NCBI RefSeq assembly: GCF_032854445.1
Contig: NC_088307.1
Location: forward strand, 25,992,046-26,056,045
DNA: 64,000 bases
Source of the DNA: Liolophura sinensis
Lineage: Eukaryota; Mollusca; Polyplacophora; Chitonida; Chitonidae
Reading direction: 5' to 3'
Positions 47,131 through 58,110 of this stretch are shown here, one piece after another; the stretch's first letter is position 1, and each line of letters begins with the position of its first letter. The notes beneath the pieces are model-generated. The model did no database searches and was not told the origin of the DNA. It saw only the letters and a list, made by a program, of their open reading frames with translations. The translations under genes and the position numbers were made by a program.

Positions 47131-47658
47131 GTATAACAGATACATGTATATATTCAACATAAAGCGTGTGTATTGAAAAAGGGAAGAATACAGATGAATG
47201 TGTAAAATCATCATCAGAGTCTATAAGAAGCGCACATGCGCTGTGGAGTACATGTATATCGTGGTATAGCAATAAGCGGTCTAAATAAGCGATAAAAAGT
47301 GAAGAGCTTCTACATGAATCATTGACTGTGCTAAGGGTTGTATAGGCATTACAGGTTATGTGAAAATGATTGCATATGCGTGCACTATGAACGCAAGGCA
47401 AATGGAGATAAATGTGTAAAACTACGATCAGGATGTAAATGGGGGCTTATCATATTAACGAGACGCAAGTGTAATTGGGTTGTTGAAAATTATAATCAGG
47501 ATTTAAATGACGCTGTAAGCGTTACAAGCCGACTGTACATAGATGCATAAGCTTGGCAACGTGCTTTAAGGGTGTGGTGCGCATGCGTGGTGCGTATGTG
47601 TGGTGCGCATCGCAGCTTAATGGGAGCTTATAAACTCGGGATCAGGGTGTAACTGGCT
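47131..47658. other. Decayed continuation of repeats, no gene
   Basis: Loose echoes such as gatcaggatgtaaatggggg and gatcagggtgtaactggctt recur near 47430, 47495, 47640 and 47905, suggesting an old tandem array. Confidence 0.4.
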
Positions 47659-47870
47659 TAATCCTACTTAAGCCATGGCCCTATGGGGGCTGTAAAGTGC
47701 CACTATAAACGCATTTGCATGAACAGTTAAAATAAAACCCTAACTACCGGTAAATTGACAAAATGCTTTTTTTCATCGGTTACGTGTGACCATTTGCCAG
47801 CTATCACACTGTCGTCGCTGCTCTGGTCTTACTCTTTTTGCTGTACGTCTTTAATTATTTTGTACGCATC
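47659..47870 (+). mobile_element. Family X, single-unit copy
   Basis: It runs taatcctacttaagccatgg, gaacagttaaaataaaaccc, ctaccggtaaattgac, catcggttacgtgtgaccat, ctatcacactgtcgtcgctg and gctgtacgtctttaattatt. A direct repeat ataaactcgggatcagggtg (just before 47659 and at about 47897) flanks it. Confidence 0.78.
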
Positions 47871-48165
47871 GTACATCCATTGTTAGTGGCAGCTGATAAA
47901 CTCGGGATCAGGGTGTAATTGGCTTTGTAAGTTTTATCAGCCAGTTGTAGATGGTCCAAATGTTCGTTAGTAACACAGGGAACGGCGTTCAAATGACTGA
48001 TCATACAGCACAAGGTACCGGGTCGAAATGCCGGTATATACCGCAGATTGAACCAGTCCAAATGTCTTTGCGCTCAGCATGATGAACGGGAACCAAATGT
48101 CTGTTCATACAGATGAAGGGATTAACGACATGGTTAAAAACGATTTCGAAAGTACAGGCGATTCC

Positions 48166-48486
48166 ACGGTAATGACCGGTCCGTGTGCCTTAGTTGGCAG
48201 AGCGCCGGCTTTGGGAGCGGAAGATCCAGGGTCAATCTTGGGTCGGATCACACCTAAGACGCTTAAAAGAGAAAGTTATAGCTTTCTTCCTTGGCGTTCA
48301 GCATGAAGGGGATAGCGCAACGACTGGTTGACCTGTATCAGTATAATGGCTATAGCAGGGCAGCTTACTTGCCTTCGGTAAGCAGTCTCAGTGAAGCAAC
48401 ACTAGATAAAAGAGCGGTGGAAATCCCTATTGCAAACATATGACTGAAATATTGTTAAGTATGACATTAAACCCTAAGCACTCACT
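48166..48486 (+). mobile_element. SINE-B, full length
   Basis: The head is ccgtgtgccttagttggcag + agcgccggctttggga (A box), with B-box-like gggtcaatcttgggtcgg. The core is cagcatgaaggggatagcgc and ttgccttcggtaagcagtct, and the end is atgacattaaaccctaagca + ctcactcac. No clean target duplication is seen. Confidence 0.9.
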
Positions 48487-49235
48487 CACGCTCCCTCCAC
48501 TGCAATGAAAAAGAAGTTGAGGCGTGCTTTCCATTTCGTGATGTTGAACGTTATTTCTCACCCTACATTTCGCTTACCTAGGATCAGTAATTTAGCACTT
48601 AGTCGCTTCTCGGTGTATGTATTTAAACGAAAAAGCTCTCAGCACTTAAACATCTTTAAAATATATTCTTTTGCGATAAGCGATACTTAGGGCTGAAACA
48701 AGCCGGGTAAATATCATAACGAAACGTGCAAAATTAGTTTATATATGTCATGATGGAACAGATTTGTACGCAAGGATATAAGGTTTAACGTACTTGTGTT
48801 TGCGTATATTATCTTATCTTACACCATTACGCAAGCACAGGCAACCCGTTTATGCTAGGCTAATTCAATATATTCTTCATTTTTGTACATGTGTTCAATT
48901 ACAATAAAATAACAAGAAAACAAGATATAAACCTCCTCTTGACTTCTTTAACTTAACCTATTTCTCTGCCATACATAGCATTTTCTTAACTCTGTACAGA
49001 TCAGCAAAACACATCACGGGTATTATTGCACATTTCCATACATCCGGTTTGCTATGAAAAGGTTCGCTGACGTCATGTTGTTGCAGTGGTAACGCCATCA
49101 GAGTAATGTGAACATTTTTATTTCTCACGGGGCAATCGTGTTTTAACCTGATATAACTTATAGCAATGTATGACATCTTGTCACTTACGCACACTAGTAA
49201 GCCTACCTATGCGTATGTGACTGAAATGAAAGCAA
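48487..49235. other. Non-coding stretch, no recognised feature
   Basis: Chance ORFs only. Confidence 0.4.
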
Positions 49236-49239
49236 AGGG

Positions 49240-49328
49240 ATGGGAACAATCAGAGGCTCTATAGATACACAAACAGGGGGGAAGGGGAACGATCAGAGGC
49301 TCTATAGATACACAAACAGGGGGGAAAG
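49240..49328. repeat. Tandem duplication, about 46 bp x 2
   Basis: The block atcagaggctctatagatac + acaaacaggggggaa is present twice with one to two differences. Confidence 0.93.
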
Positions 49329-49489
49329 GGCATCTGGCGATAGATGCCAGGAGATTCACTCTTTTCAGACTCCATTCAGAGAAGTAGGTGCAATAACCTC
49401 GTTTTGAAAAAGCAGAGTTTGAATCGGGAATGTGTGTCCGCCGCTAATTAAAATGGTCGTCTTTCAGAAATAGCATAGAAACTTGAGTT

Positions 49490-49815
49490 ACTAGTTGTTT
49501 TGTTATAATAAGCACTGGTATTATCAGTTGATTTGCTATAAGAACTGGTATTAACAGTCGTTTGTTATAATAAGCAATGGTATTAACAGTTGATTTGCTG
49601 TAAGTACTGGTGTTAACAGCCGTTTTGTTATAATAAGCACTGGCATAAACAGCCGCTTAGCTGTAATAAGCCTTGGAGTTAACAGTAGTTTTGACGTAAT
49701 AGGCACCAGGGTTAACAATCGTTTGGATATAATAAGCACCGGAGTTTTGTCATTTTGTTATAATAAGGATTTGAGTTACTAGTCGTTTTGTTTTAATAAG
49801 CACTTGTGTTATTAT
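49490..49815. repeat. About 32-bp degenerate minisatellite
   Basis: Units of the form gttataataagcactggtat + taacagtcgttt recur about ten times with many substitutions. Confidence 0.85.
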
Positions 49816-49935
49816 AAACAGTCTTTGTCCAATACTATGCAGCTGACACATTGGCAAAAATGGCACCCACGGGAGCATCTGCAAACTGCTCAGTGGAGAC
49901 ACTCAAAGAGTCATGTATGTAAATTTTGATCCACG

Positions 49936-50384
49936 CATGTTTGCTTGTGGGTTAGGAATCTGTGCTTGTGGGTTAGGAGTTTGTTCTTGTGGTTAGTAGT
50001 CTGTGCTTGTGGGTTAGGAGTCCGTGCTTGTGGGTTAGGAGTCCGTGCTTGTGGGGTAGGAGTCCGTGCTTGTGGGTTAGGAGTCTGTGCTTGTGGGTTA
50101 AGAGTCTGTGCTTGTGGGGTAGGAGTCTGTGCTTGTGGGGTAGGAGTCTGTGCTTGTGGTTAGTAGTATGTGCTTGTGGGTTAGGAGTCCGTGCTTGTGG
50201 GTTAGGAGTCTGTGCTTGTGGGTTAGGAGTCTGTGCTTGTGGGTTAGGAGCCTGTGCTTGTGGGGTAGGAGTCTGTGCTTGTGGGTTAGGAGTCTGTGCT
50301 TGTGGGTTAGGAGCCTGTGCTTGTGGGGTAGGAGTCTGTGCTTGTGGGTTAGGAGTCTGTGCTTGTGGGCTAGTAGTCTGTTTG
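49936..50384. repeat. 21-bp minisatellite, about 21 copies
   Basis: The unit is gtgcttgtgggttaggagtc + t; variants have ggggtagg or lose three bases. Being seven codons long it keeps several frames open on both strands. The GGGTTAGG in each unit resembles the telomere motif but the spacing is not telomeric. Confidence 0.96.
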
Positions 50385-50607
50385 ACACGTCATGTCAATG
50401 ACATATAAAAGCAACGTATTGATTTTTAACAATGAATTTTTATCATTTGGTTTGTGTAAATATTGGATGAACAATTTATTGAAGTCATTATTATCATTAT
50501 TATTATTTGCTTTCAGCCGGTGTTCAATGTCCTATTTCGTTTGTACAACACTCCTTGAAAACAGTGAGAAATGCACGCGATAATTCTGTAGGCGCTATTT
50601 CTATATT

Positions 50608-50756
50608 GTTATAGATAGATAGATAGATAGATAGAGCTTTATTTCAGACTGAATTGTCCATATAAAAAAAAGATAAACACACACACACAAAGAAAAAGAA
50701 AGAAAAAAAAAATTAATTATATACACATAACATTGGCGACATATACCGACTTCACA
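50608..50756 (-). mobile_element. 3' UTR and (TATC)n tail of the non-LTR retrotransposon
   Basis: Beyond the RT stop the minus strand has a short A/T-rich untranslated stretch with a (GT)n run, then aataaagctctatctatc and a pure tetranucleotide tail (plus-strand gatagatagata, 50612-50634). A short microsatellite instead of poly(A) is usual for CR1- and L2-like 3' ends. The tail fixes the element's orientation and 3' boundary. Confidence 0.7.
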
Positions 50757-51520
50757 TCAGTATAGTAAAACTGACCACCTCTCCTGAAGCCGAGATGTTA
50801 TACTGGCGTCACTATTCAGGAGTTTTATTACGATGGAATTGTCAGTAAACATAAGTCTCCGTCTGAAACAATACACTGACCTGCGCAGTAATTCACCAAA
50901 GGACGGTACACCATTAATGCAGAACATAAAACTGGCACTACAATCGCGCCTGAAACACATTAACCATCTAAATGCATTATTGTAAGTGACCCGTAATGAG
51001 CTTATAACCTTTTTCAGAAAAGTACACCAAAGCTGACAACAGTATATATTGCAACAAAAACTACGAAAAAGTTGTACTTTAACAAGCTGAGTACAAGAAC
51101 TAAACTTACGTATCAACATGTTGGCTCTAATACAGAGCTTTCTTTTCTGAGACAGAATGTCCGCATCATCAGACAAATTGTCAGTAATAATGTGCCCAAG
51201 GTAAGTATACGATTGGACATAAGATAACAATCTTTCATTAAGGTACAAAGGCGGGGGATTGAAATCTTTATACGTTTTAGGTTTAATAACCAAACACACA
51301 GTCTTACGGGTATTAAAAATTATGTCATGGGAAAGAGCATACTCTTCACATACTTTAAAGAAAGCTTGCATTGCTTTTGCAGACGGGCAGATTATACACA
51401 TATCATCGGCGTAGATAAGGTGATTGATAAATATACCTCCAACATTACATCCAACACAACTATCGGACAGAGCAACGTCCAGTTTGTTATCAACAAACCA
51501 CTTGGTTTCTTAAGAAACAA
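50757..51520 (-). pseudogene. Non-LTR retrotransposon reverse transcriptase fragment
   Basis: The minus strand carries an open frame from a TAA near 51510 to a stop at 50757. It passes VDNKLDVALSDSCVGC, then INHLIYADDMCIICPS, whose YADD is the reverse-transcriptase active site. Downstream come FNTRKTVCLV and YLNERLLSYVQSYTYLGHII, the RT thumb-side motif (Y-YLG) typical of CR1/Jockey/Rex-like elements, then a Cys/Phe-rich C-terminal domain. Upstream fingers motifs and the endonuclease are absent, so this is a 5'-truncated copy. Frame quality after the YADD is good over 214 codons, which suggests fairly recent insertion. The clade is my inference. Confidence 0.82.
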
Positions 51521-51527
51521 CCTTTGA

Positions 51528-53127
51528 CAACCTACTGTGACCAACTAGTGTATGCTGTATACGGAATTCTATTTATCCATTTTATTTTATGTCCTACTTC
51601 ACGTATAACACGTGACAACCCATGGAGTATTGCAACTATAATACAACAATATAGACCGGTATAAAAAGTTTGGCATTGATGAAATCTTTATTTGTCACCA
51701 TATATTTTATCGCTTAGCAACTATCGTCGAGATCTATTAATTAATTAAAACTACCAACAAATAAAAGCAGGTTTATGATGTGAGGAAATTTAATTAAAAT
51801 CGACATTTGTCGGCTGGCAATCTACACTCACATTCCTGAAATTGCAGCGATAAATGGCATTATCATATGTAATAGGCCAATTCCTGTGTTTTTTAAATCC
51901 AGAAGATTATAACAGTAGGATTATATAAAGACACCACGATCATGAAAAATGTATATGTCGACATTGAAATAGTAAAATGAAACAGACAGATTTCTGTGAC
52001 TATCTGATGAAGAAATATATAATTCTGTCTACAATGTTTCACTTGAAAAAGAGATATATTTTTATGCTTATGTTGTATTGTGAATGTTAGCAGGCCTTAC
52101 ACATAATCTGTTTTAATCTGGTCTTGCAGTGGAACTGTAGGCGTGGTGACCACCTAGTGTTTAATCCACCGCAACGCTGCATATCAGGACCAATCATGTA
52201 CGTTATTGTTAGAATTGTATGTCTGTAAACCTTGTTAAAACTTGTTTGTTACTATGCTGTATGTTTTTGTATAAAAATGTACTGTCACTTGTCAAGTGGA
52301 CCCAGAGCCCCGGAACCACCGATTCTGCGATACAATTGTGCCATAGCTGAAGTTACACCAGCTAGTGTGAATCTGTCTAATTTATATGTGCATGTTTTCC
52401 CATCGTTCATAAAGTGTTCAGTAGATAAGTAAATCCTGCCTTGAGTGTTCCTGATTACAAATTGTGACCGGCATCACAATACTTATATTAACTTGAAATT
52501 TAAATATTTAATTCTGTGTTTTTGGCTGATGTTCAATTTTCTGATATGAAATTAAACATTTACTGAACATAGTTAATAAAATCAAACAATACAAAGAAAT
52601 TCTGAAGTCCACTGATAAAACTGTAGTAATCGGATGGACAACACACGATTGTAACTAGTAAAATGAAAGTTTCTAAAATTTTTGGTATTGATGAATGTGA
52701 TTTAACAAATTAATGCGGTGAAAAGCAGTAGGTAAAGTATAACACGGGTTTATGAAACATATTGGTTGTCTCAGGATGTGTATTATTCTGATGTAACTCA
52801 AAACTCTCTTCAGCCGTCACCTCAAGGACAACATTTTGAAACCCTATTCTAGGCTCATTTTTATAGGATAAAAGACAAAGAGAGTAAAAAGTAAATCAGT
52901 GTGTAAGTAAAGTAAGGATGCAGCTAACAAAGTCACGAAATGCAAGAGAAATACGAGGTAAACGCTATGAAATGCCAGATCACGTTCATGAGTAGAGGTA
53001 TTGTGTTAGAGAGTTACCTCCGATGGAAAGGAATTCTTCAATTACTCGGATATAAAAAATGCCTTGAACCCGCTTATACCAAACAGGAAACAGCCGACTG
53101 GAATAATCGTCCGGTAGATTGAAAATG
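51528..53127. other. Non-coding stretch, no recognised feature
   Basis: AT-rich with chance ORFs only. Confidence 0.4.
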
Positions 53128-53505
53128 GGGGCAATGCGGGAGCCTCTCACCAGTTCATGCTGGCTTCCTCTCCGGCCTCAAGTGATTTATAAGAGTATAT
53201 AAATTTATTTATTTATTTATTTATTTGATTGGTGTTTTATGCCGCACTCAAGAATATTTCACTTATACAACGGCTGTCAGCATTATGGTGGGTGGAAACC
53301 GGGCACAGCCCGGGGGAAAAGACCGCAAGACCGGCCGCAAGTGGGAAGGTCTGCAGCAACCTGCGGATGGTCGTGGGTTTGCCGCGAGCTCTGCCCGGTT
53401 CAACTCACCATAATGCTGGCCGCCGTCGTATAAGTGAAATATTCTTGAGTACGGCGTAAAACACCAATCAAATAAATAAATAAATAAATAAATTTATATA
53501 CATAT
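53128..53505 (+). mobile_element. SINE-A foldback copy with 120-bp inverted arms
   Basis: A 5' piece (gggagcctctcaccagttca, ctggcttcctctccggcctc) is followed by a reversed 3' half (53195-53316: gtatataaattt, (ATTT)n, gattggtgttttatgccgca). About 65 bases of middle body come next (gtgggaaggtctgcagcaac), then the normal 3' half (53382-53501), ending aaacaccaatcaaataaata and aaatttatatac. The inverted arms include the 12 bases outside the tail. Confidence 0.9.
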
Positions 53506-54016
53506 GGCTGCTTATGATATTATTGCTGGACATATGAAAATCCAGTTATCGCCATACAACAAACAAAACATTTTTCTGTAGGGCAATTTCGGCGAAATCC
53601 TTTCATTTGTCTTTTCCATTAATTATATATTATTTTTTGGTGTATTTTAGGAAATAATAGCGTTTCAAGTGCTGTAAGTGGAAATGAAGTTTACCGTCAG
53701 GCTATTTCACTGTCGACATATTGACATTTCACCATCGTAGACCTACTCCCTTCATGCGCGCCGAGCCTACTATTCAATGAATAGACAAGAAACCAGATTT
53801 CATTGTTACCCTTAACTTCTGAACTTAAACTTTTGAGTCCAAATTAAACATGCATTAAATGTGAATCGCGCAAAGGAATATTTGAAATAGCGTCTTATAA
53901 ATAGACAAATACTAATTGCAAATGTATTGCAATACAAATTTAAAGTAGCTGGGGAAGCCAGCTTTTTTCACTTGAATATGATTTTGCCACATCTGGTTGA
54001 AATATTCCCGATTTTC
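53506..54016. other. Non-coding stretch, no recognised feature
   Basis: Nothing seen. Confidence 0.4.
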
Positions 54017-54018
54017 TG

Positions 54019-54081
54019 TTCATTCATCTATTCATTCATTCATTCATTCATTCATTCATTCATTCATTCATTCATTCATTT
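54019..54081. repeat. (CATT)n microsatellite
   Basis: About 15 copies of the tetranucleotide with one ctat interruption near the start. Confidence 0.98.
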
Positions 54082-54251
54082 AAAAATAAACAGGCTTGAA
54101 GGTTTAGTGAAACGTGCACTAATCAACACGCATCATATATGCACATTTATATAAAGCAAACATATGCTGTGTTTTTCATCGCTTGTAGGAAACATCTATT
54201 TGATCGTCATGTTAATATACTGGGATCAAACCTAGCAAATGTAAAGAAAGA

Positions 54252-54445
54252 CATCACAGAGGGTAAAACCAGAGCAGCGATGACAGTGTGATAGCTGTCC
54301 AATGGTCACAGGTAACCGGTAAAATACGCCATCTTGTCTGTTGCCCTCTGTTAGGGTTTTATTCTAACTGTTCATGTAAACGCTTGAATGTATAGCAGGA
54401 AATTACACGCCCCGTATATAGCACCATGTCTAAAGCAGAATGAAG
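54252..54445 (-). mobile_element. Family X, single-unit copy
   Basis: The plus strand reads gtaaaaccagagcagcgatg, acagtgtgatagctgtccaa, gttagggttttattctaact, gttcatgtaaacgcttgaat and tagcaccatgtctaaagcag: the reverse of the family in the right order. It carries one copy of the segment that is amplified at 43.2-44.15 kb. Confidence 0.8.
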
Positions 54446-54845
54446 GTAAAAAAGTAAATTTACACCGTAAGTGTCACCGATCTGTAGAAGTAATCAAAAT
54501 GCTGTGTTGTCATCACATTTAACATACAATGTAATAGACACGCGGAACTAGACAGATAAGGGCGGTAATCCAAGTAGGAAAGGTCATTCAACCTGGTGTA
54601 GGCTTGTAAGGCTATAAACCATGTGACAGCCATACCTTATCATTGTTAACTTAATTCGGTCGGTACGCGCTACACACATCATTGTGGCGAAAATGCGCAG
54701 TCACATAATTTTCTGTACCAGCAGATTACAAACTGTGTAATTTGTGCATCTACATCCACAATGACCTCATCATGAATGGAACACCATTTGTTTGTATTTG
54801 CGCTTTATGTCGTTTTATATCATTGTTCAGCATGCAAGTAAAATT

Positions 54846-54992
54846 GTACGTGGGAAGGTCTGCCAGCAACCTGCGGATGGTCGTGGGTTTCCCCTTTGCT
54901 TTGCCCTGTTTCCTCCCACCATAATGCTGGTGACCATCGTATAAGTGAAATGTTTTTGTGTACGGCGTAAAACACCAATCAAATATATGAAA
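54846..54992 (+). mobile_element. SINE-A, 5'-truncated
   Basis: It begins ttgtacgtgggaaggtctgc, then ggatggtcgtgggtttcccc, ataatgctggtgaccatcgt and cggcgtaaaacaccaatcaa with an A-rich tail. Confidence 0.9.
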
Positions 54993-55855
54993 TAAAGAAA
55001 GAAAGGATGCAGTAGATACGAGCATTGCGGTAATAGGGTTAGGACTTACCGCGTATGTATCTGATGGTTTGAGATGCAGCTGCAGAGTCCTATTATAGCA
55101 TACTCGCAAATATTCACCCTCTCAGGTAAAGAGAACCAAAAACATCTACTTACACAAAAGGTCCCACCTGAGCGTGGAGATTTAACACTGTGTAGACTAT
55201 GGAAATTTATTCTGTTTTACTTCCTTGTTGACGACTCAGTGAAGTGAATGCCTAAGCGGAGACACGAGGACATGTTCCGCGCTGTATCCAATCGCAAGGC
55301 GCGTTGCAGCGGGAATTCGGTTGGCTTAACTACACTGCATTGCCTTAAGGGAAATAGATATACAGACGAAACATCATTCAGCATACCTAACCGCATTAAG
55401 GGGTTAGGCAAGTGCAGTCTAGCTTCTGGCTGAAAACGTATACACAGTCTAACATCATACATGTGTGGATATTTCTAGACGGAACAAACGCTCATATTAA
55501 TAAGTATGACTTGATTCAATATATTCCTAATTTTATGTAATGTTCATTCGCCCGTTTCGCTTTTTCCGGTTGAGTGAGTAGGATAAGTTAAAGACAATAT
55601 ATATCAAATCACATCATCACTAAAATTCTAAATATAAAGGTCGAAACTCATGTTTTAGTTTGAAATGCAGAACTGAAGTCTACACATGTGACAGGACCGA
55701 AGGGCTCAAAACATTAAATATGCATTTCATGTAGAATCCGGCAATATGAGTATCTTAGTGAATCAAATTCATTAAGTTATTAACCTAAGAATCTTAGAGA
55801 ATTTTCTTATTTTATTTTTTAACAATTTGATTTTTAAAAAAAATACAACATAGAA
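54993..55855. other. Non-coding stretch, no recognised feature
   Basis: Chance ORFs only. Confidence 0.4.
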
Positions 55856-55912
55856 AGTAAAAGCAGAGCAGCGAAGACAGTATAACAGTTGACAAATAGT
55901 CAAACATAACCT
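55856..55912 (-). mobile_element. Family X, right-end fragment, head-to-head with the next copy
   Basis: The plus strand reads aaaagcagagcagcgaagac, agtataacagttgac and aatagtcaaacataacc, the reverse of the segment with ggctacgtgtgaccatttgc. It lies only about 35 bases from a plus-strand copy. Confidence 0.65.
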
Positions 55913-55946
55913 CTTGTCAAAACTTTGTATTGTCCTCACATTTAAT

Positions 55947-56605
55947 ATAGACCAGTGACGCCTAATAAATTGCAATTAATATCACTGCATTTTGGTTACC
56001 CATTTCTGTCCAAGCCATGGTGCTTGAGGGCATGTAATTTGCTACTACTCAAGCATTTACATAAACATTTAGAAGAACGCCCTAACTGCAGTAAATTGAT
56101 AAGGGGCCATTTTTTCACCGGCTACGTGTAACCATTTGCCAGTTGTCACATTGTGTCGTCGCTGTTCTGGTTTTACGCTCCATGCTGTACGTCTGTCACA
56201 CTATGGTCACAGCTCTGGTTTTACTCTCTGCGCTGTAGGTCTTTCATATTACTATACCGGTATGTGTAGTATACCGGTAAAACACATGCAATACATGTAC
56301 ACAATTATCATACTGCCGTCGCTGCTCTGGCTTCACGCTCTATGCTGTACGTCTATCACACTGTTGTCGCTGCTCTTGTCTTACTCACTATGCTGTACGT
56401 CTGTCACACTGTCGTCGCTGCTTTGGTCTTACTCTCTATGCTGTACGTCTATCGCACTGTCGTCGCTGCTCTGGTATTACTCTCTGTACTGTACGTCTAT
56501 CACAGTGACGTCGCTGCTCTGGTTTCACGCTCTATGTTGTACGTCCATCACACTGTCGTCGTTGCTCTGGTTTTACACTCTATGCAGTAAGTCTTTCACT
56601 ATACT
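55947..56605 (+). mobile_element. Family X copy carrying a 48-bp array
   Basis: The left part is tatagaccagtgacgcctaa, taaattgcaattaatatcac, ccaagccatggtgcttgagg and accggctacgtgtaaccatt. From about 56144 the right-hand segment (cactgtcgtcgctgctctgg + ttttactctctatgctgtac + gtctgtca) repeats about eight times at 48-bp spacing, interrupted near 56240-56300. The unit is 16 codons, so frames of up to 167 codons stay open; I do not call them genes. Confidence 0.85.
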
Positions 56606-56659
56606 GAACCCGAGAAAGTCTAACTTCACAATTACGTGAGAATAATAATGTTAAAAGGT

Positions 56660-56979
56660 AATATTGAGAAATGTTAGAGCCAAAGTATACATCTGACGTG
56701 CACCTCATTCCCAAGCAGTAACTTCTGTCGACGAATGTGCAGATAACAAAAAATGTGCTGTCCCTCAACACCTTACAGTTACACCTGATAAAAGGAAATG
56801 TGTTACCTAAAATATATCCCTGACGTACACCTCAACCCCTCATAATCACACCTCCATTAGTTACAAGAGGAAGTGTGGGACCCAAGATATATCCCTGACG
56901 TACACCTCAATACATAGTAGTTAGACTTAATCCATCTCCATTTATTAAAATAAGATCACAAGAGGAAATGTGCAACACA

Positions 56980-56985
<6 letters not shown>
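56660..56985. repeat. Degenerate tandem repeat ending in a (TA)n run
   Basis: Units with aggaaatgtg, caagatatatccctgacgta and cacctca occur near 56667, 56795, 56866 and 56958. In the last unit the word agatatat continues directly into the (TA)n run. Confidence 0.75.

Positions 56986-57055
<70 letters not shown>
56986..57055. repeat. (TA)n microsatellite
   Basis: A pure TA run of about 70 bases that grew from the agatatat of the preceding repeat unit. Confidence 0.98.
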
Positions 57056-57059
<4 letters not shown>

Positions 57060-57063
<4 letters not shown>

Positions 57064-57756
57064 AAAATTTTTACATTTTTTACAGCATCAGCACTTCCAA
57101 TTAGTTTTGATTTGGCTTATAAGACGCTCAAGAATTGTTTACGCTTTTGATGGCTGTCAGGTTTGAGGGGAGAGGAACACTTGTAATAGTGTACGGGAAA
57201 ATTATGTTTAATAGGTCCACGGAAGCAAAACACATTTATAGCAATTATGGAAGATGTGTACTCTACATAATAGGTTTTTGTTTTCTTTATGTGAGCGCTA
57301 GAGTAATGCATGTAGCGCGACAGACATGTTTTCAATATTTTTAACAAATATGTACTCATTTATCAAACTTCCTTCTGGCGGTCATATGTCAAATATTTAT
57401 TATTGTTTTCAAAAACCTCATCGAGCTAATTTGCCACATGACTGCAATTTTCCCACGTGGCCGCAGTGTGATGATGATTCACCCTATAGTGTTATTATGT
57501 GGTAAATGTGTTTCACCAATGATGTGAGATCGCACTGTGATAACCGAGTCTTGAGCATGTGACGCGTACACTTACACAGACCTGGGCGATGCAAGTCTTT
57601 TTGTGTTTTCTCACTAGAGTCTCGGTATATATGAATATAGACCAACTACCACTAGGTCCGGTGTCCGCATATTCTAGTTTGGTCAGGCGTCACTTGTGTG
57701 ATTTACCATGCTGTTGTTAAACACAATACGAAAAAATTTTCACTTAAAAGGTGGGG
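57060..57756. other. Non-coding stretch, no recognised feature
   Basis: Nothing seen. Confidence 0.4.
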
Positions 57757-57759
57757 GGT

Positions 57760-57899
57760 CTGGGGTTGCTTTCATGAAGCATACTTAGTGTTAAGTAGTT
57801 TTGAGCTAAGTGCACTTCATATCTCTACAACATACGGTGTCAGGGTAGTCAAGGACATACATGTACTTGGCTAAGTAAGCTTCATGAAACCGGCCCCAG
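57760..57899. mobile_element. TIR element 1 (140 bp)
   Basis: The left end is ctggggttgctttcatgaag + catacttag; the right end is ctaagtaagcttcatgaaac + cggccccag, its inverse with few differences. It has no coding capacity. It touches the next element. Confidence 0.75.
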
Positions 57900-57900
57900 G

Positions 57901-58110
57901 CCCCGGGATCATGAAGCGATCTTAGACTTAAAACAAAGTTTCAAGTTACTTTAAAATTGTTATTTCTGATGTGGCAAAGCCAAAGTATAGATTAACAACC
58001 TACATTCTGGGTAAATTATTGTACAGCAAAGTTCAGTAAAATAACAGAAAGGAACACAAAAAATTTAATGATTAAAATTTTAAGTCTAAGATCGCTATGT
58101 GATCCCGGGG
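57901..58110. mobile_element. TIR element 2 (210 bp)
   Basis: The left end is ccccgggatcatgaagcgat + cttagacttaaaa; the right end is ttttaagtctaagatcgcta + tgtgatcccgggg. The 33-bp TIRs differ at about two sites. The end sequence resembles element 1 (tcatgaagc…cttag), so the two families are related. Confidence 0.85.

Noticed and set aside
46041-47401. Open frames of 274, 348 and 391 codons on both strands
   Set aside because: They follow from a 33-bp unit that lacks stops in several frames; several frames cannot all be selected, and there is no start, splice or domain evidence.
49989-50408. 139-codon and overlapping ORFs
   Set aside because: By-product of the 21-bp array; both strands are open.
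53225-53459. Overlapping ORFs of 62-76 codons
   Set aside because: They lie entirely within the SINE-A foldback and recur at other SINE-A copies.
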